NCBI GenBank assembly: GCA_024636255.1
Contig: JAGXHK010000035.1
Coordinates: forward strand, 1 to 41,482
Length of the DNA stretch: 41,482 nt
Reading direction: 5' to 3'
DNA from: Desulfuromonadales bacterium
GTDB taxonomy: Bacteria > Desulfobacterota > Desulfuromonadia > Desulfuromonadales > Geoalkalibacteraceae
Shown here in pieces: positions 37,331-41,482 of the stretch. The notes under the pieces were generated by a model. It was not told the DNA's origin. It did not search any database and saw only the letters and a program-made list of their open reading frames with translations. Positions within the stretch are counted from its first letter, which is position 1; the number at the start of each line of letters is the position of its first letter. The translations under genes were made by a program, and so were the position numbers.

Positions 37331-39844
37331 ATGCTCGAATCATCAAAATTCACCGTCAATATCGAAGACGAGATGCGCAAGTCCTACATGGACTATGCGA
37401 TGAGCGTTATTATCGGGCGTGCCCTGCCCGACGTGCGCGATGGGCTCAAACCGGTCCACCGACGGGTTCTCTTTGCTATGCACGATCTGGGCAACGAGTG
37501 GAACAAGCCGTATAAAAAATCGGCGCGCGTGGTCGGCGACGTGATCGGTAAATATCATCCCCATGGCGACTCAGCGGTCTACGACACGATCGTGCGTATG
37601 GCGCAGGAATTCTCGATGCGCCATCCTCTGGTCGACGGCCAGGGGAACTTCGGCTCGATCGATGGCGACTCGGCCGCAGCGATGCGTTACACCGAGGTGC
37701 GCATGGCCCGCCTGGCTTCGGAACTGCTCGACGATATCGAAAAAGAGACGGTCGATTTCTCACCGAACTATGATGAATCTCTGCATGAACCGATTGTCCT
37801 GCCGGCGAAATTCCCGAATCTTCTGGTCAACGGCGCAGAAGGTATCGCGGTGGGCATGGCGACCAAGATTCCGCCTCATAACCTGGGCGAAATCGTTGAC
37901 GGGCTGGTGGCGATCATCGAGGATCCGCGCATCCGAATGGATGAACTGATCGAGAAGATTCCCGGGCCGGATTTTCCCACCGCCGGTTTCATCTTCGGTG
38001 TCGAAGGGATTCGCGAAGCCTATCGCACAGGGCGGGGTATCCTGCAGATGCGCGCGCGGGCCCTGGTCGAGGTGGACAAACGGACCGGCCGCGAGGCCAT
38101 CGTTATTACGGAAATCCCCTATCAGGTCAATAAGGCCCGCCTGATCGAAAAGATAGCCGAGCTGGTCAAAGACAAGAAAATCGAGGGAATATCGGACCTG
38201 CGCGACGAGTCGGACCGCGAAGGAATGCGCATTGTCATTGAACTCAAGCGCGATGCGATCCCCGGCGTCATACTCAACCAGCTCTTCAAGATGACGGCGA
38301 TGCAGTCCAGCTTCGGCATCATCATGCTCGCTATTGTCTCCGGACAGCCGCAGATACTCGATCTGCGCCGGATGCTCGAGCTGTTCATCGAGCACCGCAA
38401 AGAGATCGTCACCCGCCGCTGCATCTTCGAGTTGAAGAAGGCCGAGGCCCGTGCTCACATCCTCGAAGGCCTCAAAATTGCGCTTGAGAACCTCGATGAG
38501 GTGATTCAGATCATCAAAACCTCGGCCAATCCCCGCGAAGCCCAGGATCGATTGATCGAGCGCTTCAAATTCAGTGAAATCCAGGCCAAAGCCATTCTCG
38601 AGATGCGTCTGCACCGACTCACCGGCCTCGAGCGCGACAAGATCATCGCCGAGTATGAAGAAGTTCTGGCAACGATACGCCGGCTCAAGGAGATTCTTGC
38701 CTCCGAGGTGGAAATCCTCAAGATCATCAAGACCGAGCTTCTCGAGATCAAAGAGCGCTTCGCCAACCCGCGGCGCACCGAAATCGTGCCGCACACCGGC
38801 GATCTCTCCCTCGAAGACCTGATTGTCGAAGAAGACATGGTGGTGACCGTTTCTCATACCGGCTACATCAAGCGCAACGCCGTTTCTCTTTACCGTGCCC
38901 AGCGCCGCGGCGGCAAAGGCAAGACCGGGATGCGCCCCAAGGAAGAGGACTTCGTCGAGCGTTTATTCATTGCTTCGACGCACAGTTACATCCTGATCTT
39001 TACCGATCTGGGGAAGGTGTACTGGCTCAAGGTTCACGAAATACCCCAGGGCGGCCGGGCCTCGCGCGGCAAAGCGATTGTCAACCTGCTGAATCTGGCA
39101 CCCAATGAACGCGTGATGACCATCCTGCCGGTCAAGGACTTCGAGGAGGGCAAATACATCATTACCGCCACCCAGAAAGGGGTGGTCAAGAAAACCGAAC
39201 TGATGGCGTATTCCAAGCCGCGTACCGGCGGGATCATCGCTCTGACCATCGACGAAGATGATCATCTGATCGCGGCCCGGCTCACCGATGGTGAGCAGGA
39301 TATACTGCTCGCCACCCGCAACGGCAAAGCGATTCGCTTTCACGAAACCGGCGCCCGTTCCATGGGACGTACCGCTCGCGGAGTGCGCGGCATGATGCTC
39401 GAGGGCGACGACGAGGTGATCGGGATGGAGGTTGTCACCGGGGCGACCGCCGCGACTCTGGTCACAATCACTGAAAACGGCTATGGCAAACGGACTGAAA
39501 TCGACGAATACCGGGTTCAGAGCCGCGGGGGGAAGGGGATCATCACCATCAAAACCTCGGCGCGCAATGGCAAGGTCGTCGATATCAAGCTGGTTGGTGA
39601 AGATGAGGACCTGATGCTTATCACTAATCGCGGCAAAGTGCTGCGCACCCGGGTTTCGCATCTCTCGATCATCGGGCGCAATACCCAGGGGGTACGCATG
39701 ATGGTCCTTGAACCGGAGGAGCGCATCGTCGCCGTGGCCAAGCTCGCCGAAAAGGATGAGGAGAATGGACTCGAACTCGGTCCAGAAGCTGAAGAAGAGG
39801 ATTCTGAAGGAGGAATTGAGCCGGAGGAAGGGCAGGAAGAGTAG
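37331..39844 (+). CDS. gyrA: DNA gyrase subunit A
   Basis: An 837-residue breakage-reunion subunit. The catalytic tyrosine is in [10 protein letters not shown], preceded by the [10 protein letters not shown] quinolone-resistance region (note [15 protein letters not shown] just before it, with Ser and Asp at the usual quinolone-contact positions). The C-terminal beta-pinwheel carries the GyrA box [10 protein letters not shown]. The tail is strongly acidic ([17 protein letters not shown]). The last 80 nt overlap the start of the next gene. Confidence 0.97.
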   Translation: MLESSKFTVNIEDEMRKSYMDYAMSVIIGRALPDVRDGLKPVHRRVLFAMHDLGNEWNKPYKKSARVVGDVIGKYHPHGDSAVYDTIVRMAQEFSMRHPLVDGQGNFGSIDGDSAAAMRYTEVRMARLASELLDDIEKETVDFSPNYDESLHEPIVLPAKFPNLLVNGAEGIAVGMATKIPPHNLGEIVDGLVAIIEDPRIRMDELIEKIPGPDFPTAGFIFGVEGIREAYRTGRGILQMRARALVEVDKRTGREAIVITEIPYQVNKARLIEKIAELVKDKKIEGISDLRDESDREGMRIVIELKRDAIPGVILNQLFKMTAMQSSFGIIMLAIVSGQPQILDLRRMLELFIEHRKEIVTRRCIFELKKAEARAHILEGLKIALENLDEVIQIIKTSANPREAQDRLIERFKFSEIQAKAILEMRLHRLTGLERDKIIAEYEEVLATIRRLKEILASEVEILKIIKTELLEIKERFANPRRTEIVPHTGDLSLEDLIVEEDMVVTVSHTGYIKRNAVSLYRAQRRGGKGKTGMRPKEEDFVERLFIASTHSYILIFTDLGKVYWLKVHEIPQGGRASRGKAIVNLLNLAPNERVMTILPVKDFEEGKYIITATQKGVVKKTELMAYSKPRTGGIIALTIDEDDHLIAARLTDGEQDILLATRNGKAIRFHETGARSMGRTARGVRGMMLEGDDEVIGMEVVTGATAATLVTITENGYGKRTEIDEYRVQSRGGKGIITIKTSARNGKVVDIKLVGEDEDLMLITNRGKVLRTRVSHLSIIGRNTQGVRMMVLEPEERIVAVAKLAEKDEENGLELGPEAEEEDSEGGIEPEEGQEE

Positions 39845-40658
39845 GCGCCGGCTACTTCTAATTCTGTTTCTCCTGCTTCTGGTAGCGACGGGCGGGGCTG
39901 TCATCGGCGGTGAATTTTACAGTCGGGAGGCGATTGCCGAGCGCCAGTTCGCCCGTGCCGAAAAGCTGCTCGCCGAAAAAAAATATGCGGATGCGTCCGG
40001 TGCTTTTCGGGAAATCTACCAGCTCTATCCGAATCATCACCTGGCTCCGCGCTCCCTGTTCACCAGCGGTGAAATCAAGCACCTCTATCTTGAAAGCCCG
40101 GAAAAAGCCCTGCTCGATTTTCTCCTGGTGGAGAAAACGTACCCGGACAGCGATTTCCGCGAAACCGCCCAGCGCCGGATCGCCGCGCTCTACATGGAAA
40201 GGCTCGAGGATTTCGAGCGGGCCGTCGTGGCCTATCAGAAGCTGCTTGACGAGGGCGTTGCGGATGCCGACGGCATTCAGTACCGCATCGGCGAAGCGTA
40301 TTTCAAGCTCAATAATTTTGAACAGGCGCGCATCGAATGGGAAACCCTGCTGAAAAGATCACCTGAGAGCGCTCTGCTCCCTGAGGCGCTCTACCGCATC
40401 GGGGTCACCTGGTCGCTGGAGAAGGATTACCAGGCGGCCGAAGAGACGTTTCTGCAGGTGATGGACGCATATCCGCAAAGTCCGTACGCACCGGAGGCGC
40501 GCTTTTCCCTGGCGGCCATCTACGAGGAACAGGAGCGCTTGGCTGCAGCCTTGGATCTTCTTGAAACGCTTCAAGGCGAATATCTGAGCCAAAAGGCCCT
40601 GGATAAGAAAATGGAGCAGGTGCGTGAACGAATGACGAGAAAGAAAAAAGCGATTTAG
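39765..40658 (+). CDS. Membrane-anchored tetratricopeptide repeat protein
   Basis: A 297-residue protein with a basic N-terminus ([12 protein letters not shown]), one transmembrane helix (residues ~30-50) and then repeated TPR-like helices: [27 protein letters not shown]-type units followed by five or so more ([58 protein letters not shown]). TPR proteins are scaffolds; the role is unknown, similar in shape to YbgF/BamD-type envelope proteins. I chose ATG 39765 with AAGGATGAGGAG upstream. Its start lies 80 nt inside gyrA, so it is probably co-transcribed. Confidence 0.85.
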   Translation: MDSNSVQKLKKRILKEELSRRKGRKSRRRLLLILFLLLLVATGGAVIGGEFYSREAIAERQFARAEKLLAEKKYADASGAFREIYQLYPNHHLAPRSLFTSGEIKHLYLESPEKALLDFLLVEKTYPDSDFRETAQRRIAALYMERLEDFERAVVAYQKLLDEGVADADGIQYRIGEAYFKLNNFEQARIEWETLLKRSPESALLPEALYRIGVTWSLEKDYQAAEETFLQVMDAYPQSPYAPEARFSLAAIYEEQERLAAALDLLETLQGEYLSQKALDKKMEQVRERMTRKKKAI

Positions 40659-40695
40659 CCCCGGACGGGTTTTTTGCAAGTGGGAGGAGTCAGAG

Positions 40696-41482
40696 ATGCG
40701 TATCGGAGTCATCGGCGCTGGAAGTTGGGGGACAACCCTGGCAGACCTGGTTGCCCGGAAACAACACGATGTGACCCTGTGGGCCTATGAACCTGATTTG
40801 GTGGAGCGCATGCGCGCGCGGCGCGAGAACGATCTGTTTCTTGCCGGGCACTCTCTGGACCCGGGGCTGAAGTATACCAACTCCTTGAGCGAGGCGGTCA
40901 CAGGGATGGACCTGCTCGTGCTGGTTCCGCCGGCGCAGGTGATGGGAGCGCTGATGGAGCAGGCGGTGGCGCATATTTCCACCGACTGCCTGGTCGTTTC
41001 GGCGTCAAAGGGGATCGAAACGGAGTCTCTGAAGACCATGTCGGAGGTGCTCGAAGCGATTCTCCCCGGCGAGTTGCAGAATAGGCTGGTCTTTCTCTCC
41101 GGGCCATCCTTTGCCAAAGAAGTTGCCGCCGGCATGCCGACCGCGGTGGTCTCCGCTTCGCGCAGCGCCTCTGCTGCTCTGCGTGCCCAGGAGGCGTTCA
41201 GTACCGAAACCTTTCGCGCCTATACCAACGACGATCCGATCGGAGTGGAACTCGGCGGCGCGCTGAAAAATGTCATCGCCCTGGCCGCAGGTGTTTCCGA
41301 CGGACTCGGCTTCGGGTACAACAGCCGCGCCGCACTGATTACCCGCGGACTGGCTGAGATGACGCGCCTTGGCGTTGCCAAAGGGGCCAAGGCCGCCACC
41401 TTCGCGGGCCTGGCCGGAATGGGCGACTTGGTTCTCACCTGTACCGGCGATCTGTCGCGCAACCGAACCGTCGGACTCGAAC
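40696..41482 (+). CDS. gpsA: Glycerol-3-phosphate dehydrogenase [NAD(P)+], 3' end outside window
   Basis: The frame starts at ATG 40696 (GGGAGGAG upstream) and runs off the right edge after 262 codons. It shows the Rossmann motif IGVIGAGSWGTTLADL, VSASKGIE, LSGPSFAKEVAAG, the catalytic lysine in GGALKNVIALAAG, and GFGYNSRAALITRGLAEM. It makes sn-glycerol-3-phosphate for phospholipid synthesis. The normal length is ~330 residues, so ~70 are missing. It is 37 bp after the TPR gene. Confidence 0.95.
   Translation, partial: MRIGVIGAGSWGTTLADLVARKQHDVTLWAYEPDLVERMRARRENDLFLAGHSLDPGLKYTNSLSEAVTGMDLLVLVPPAQVMGALMEQAVAHISTDCLVVSASKGIETESLKTMSEVLEAILPGELQNRLVFLSGPSFAKEVAAGMPTAVVSASRSASAALRAQEAFSTETFRAYTNDDPIGVELGGALKNVIALAAGVSDGLGFGYNSRAALITRGLAEMTRLGVAKGAKAATFAGLAGMGDLVLTCTGDLSRNRTVGLE

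Noticed and set aside
37760-38857. 365-residue frame antisense to gyrA
   Set aside because: The plus strand is unmistakable GyrA; the antisense frame has no family features.

Overview
The window is a chromosomal replication-origin region of a Gram-negative bacterium, most likely a deltaproteobacterium of the Desulfuromonadales type (Desulfuromonas/Geobacter relatives). This is an inference from gene order (rpmH-rnpA-yidD-yidC-mnmE-mnmG-rsmG-parA-parB leftward; dnaA-dnaN-recF-gyrB-gyrA rightward), an Mla-type lipid transport operon that implies an outer membrane, several lipoproteins, a probable selenocysteine-containing peroxiredoxin, and moderately GC-rich DNA with low-GC intergenic spacers. 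There are no rRNA or tRNA genes, CRISPR arrays or intact insertion sequences that I can see.

Layout. (1) 1-2994: the end of a beta-phosphoglucomutase gene overlapping a GH65 glycoside phosphorylase/hydrolase gene. The first ~1.9 kb is extremely GC-rich with actinobacterial-style codon use; the composition changes abruptly inside the GH65 reading frame near 1905, after which everything looks like one genome. This is either a horizontal-transfer/recombination mosaic or an assembly chimera. (2) 2983-10570: envelope genes. These are a helical lipoprotein, an atypical short-chain dehydrogenase-like protein, an MlaE-MlaF-MlaD-auxiliary lipoprotein operon, and a leftward cluster of lipoprotein, peroxiredoxin with in-frame TGA at the catalytic Cys position, and lipoprotein. 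(3) 10642-10806: a short palindromic repeat element with ~21-bp terminal inverted repeats. (4) 10972-20354: oligoendopeptidase F, a ProVWX glycine betaine/proline uptake operon, transketolase, a gamma-glutamylcyclotransferase-like protein and glutamate-cysteine ligase. (5) 20436-22487: a PLP aminotransferase, a 345-bp gap with a terminator and a possible short gene or structured RNA, and a bactofilin. (6) 22514-30581: the leftward origin-flanking block parB, parA, rsmG, mnmG, parS, mnmE, yidC, yidD, rnpA, rpmH. (7) 30582-32543: rpmH-dnaA spacer, dnaA, and the dnaA-dnaN spacer, which has four DnaA-box-like sites and DnaA-trio-like CTACTA repeats beside an AT-rich stretch, so it is the best oriC candidate. 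(8) 32544-41482: dnaN, recF, gyrB, gyrA, a membrane-anchored TPR protein and the start of gpsA.

How the parts fit together: transcription diverges from the rpmH/dnaA boundary, so core genes are read co-directionally with the two forks leaving oriC. ParA, ParB and the parS site between mnmG and mnmE form the origin segregation module, with a bactofilin as the next gene. DnaA, DnaN, RecF and gyrase make the replication-initiation set. YidC, YidD, RnpA and L34 link membrane insertion, RNase P and ribosome synthesis. The strongest leads for novelty are the peroxiredoxin with TGA at its catalytic position and an adjacent SECIS-like hairpin, the composition breakpoint in GH65, the oriC architecture, and the unexplained 21741-22085 gap.
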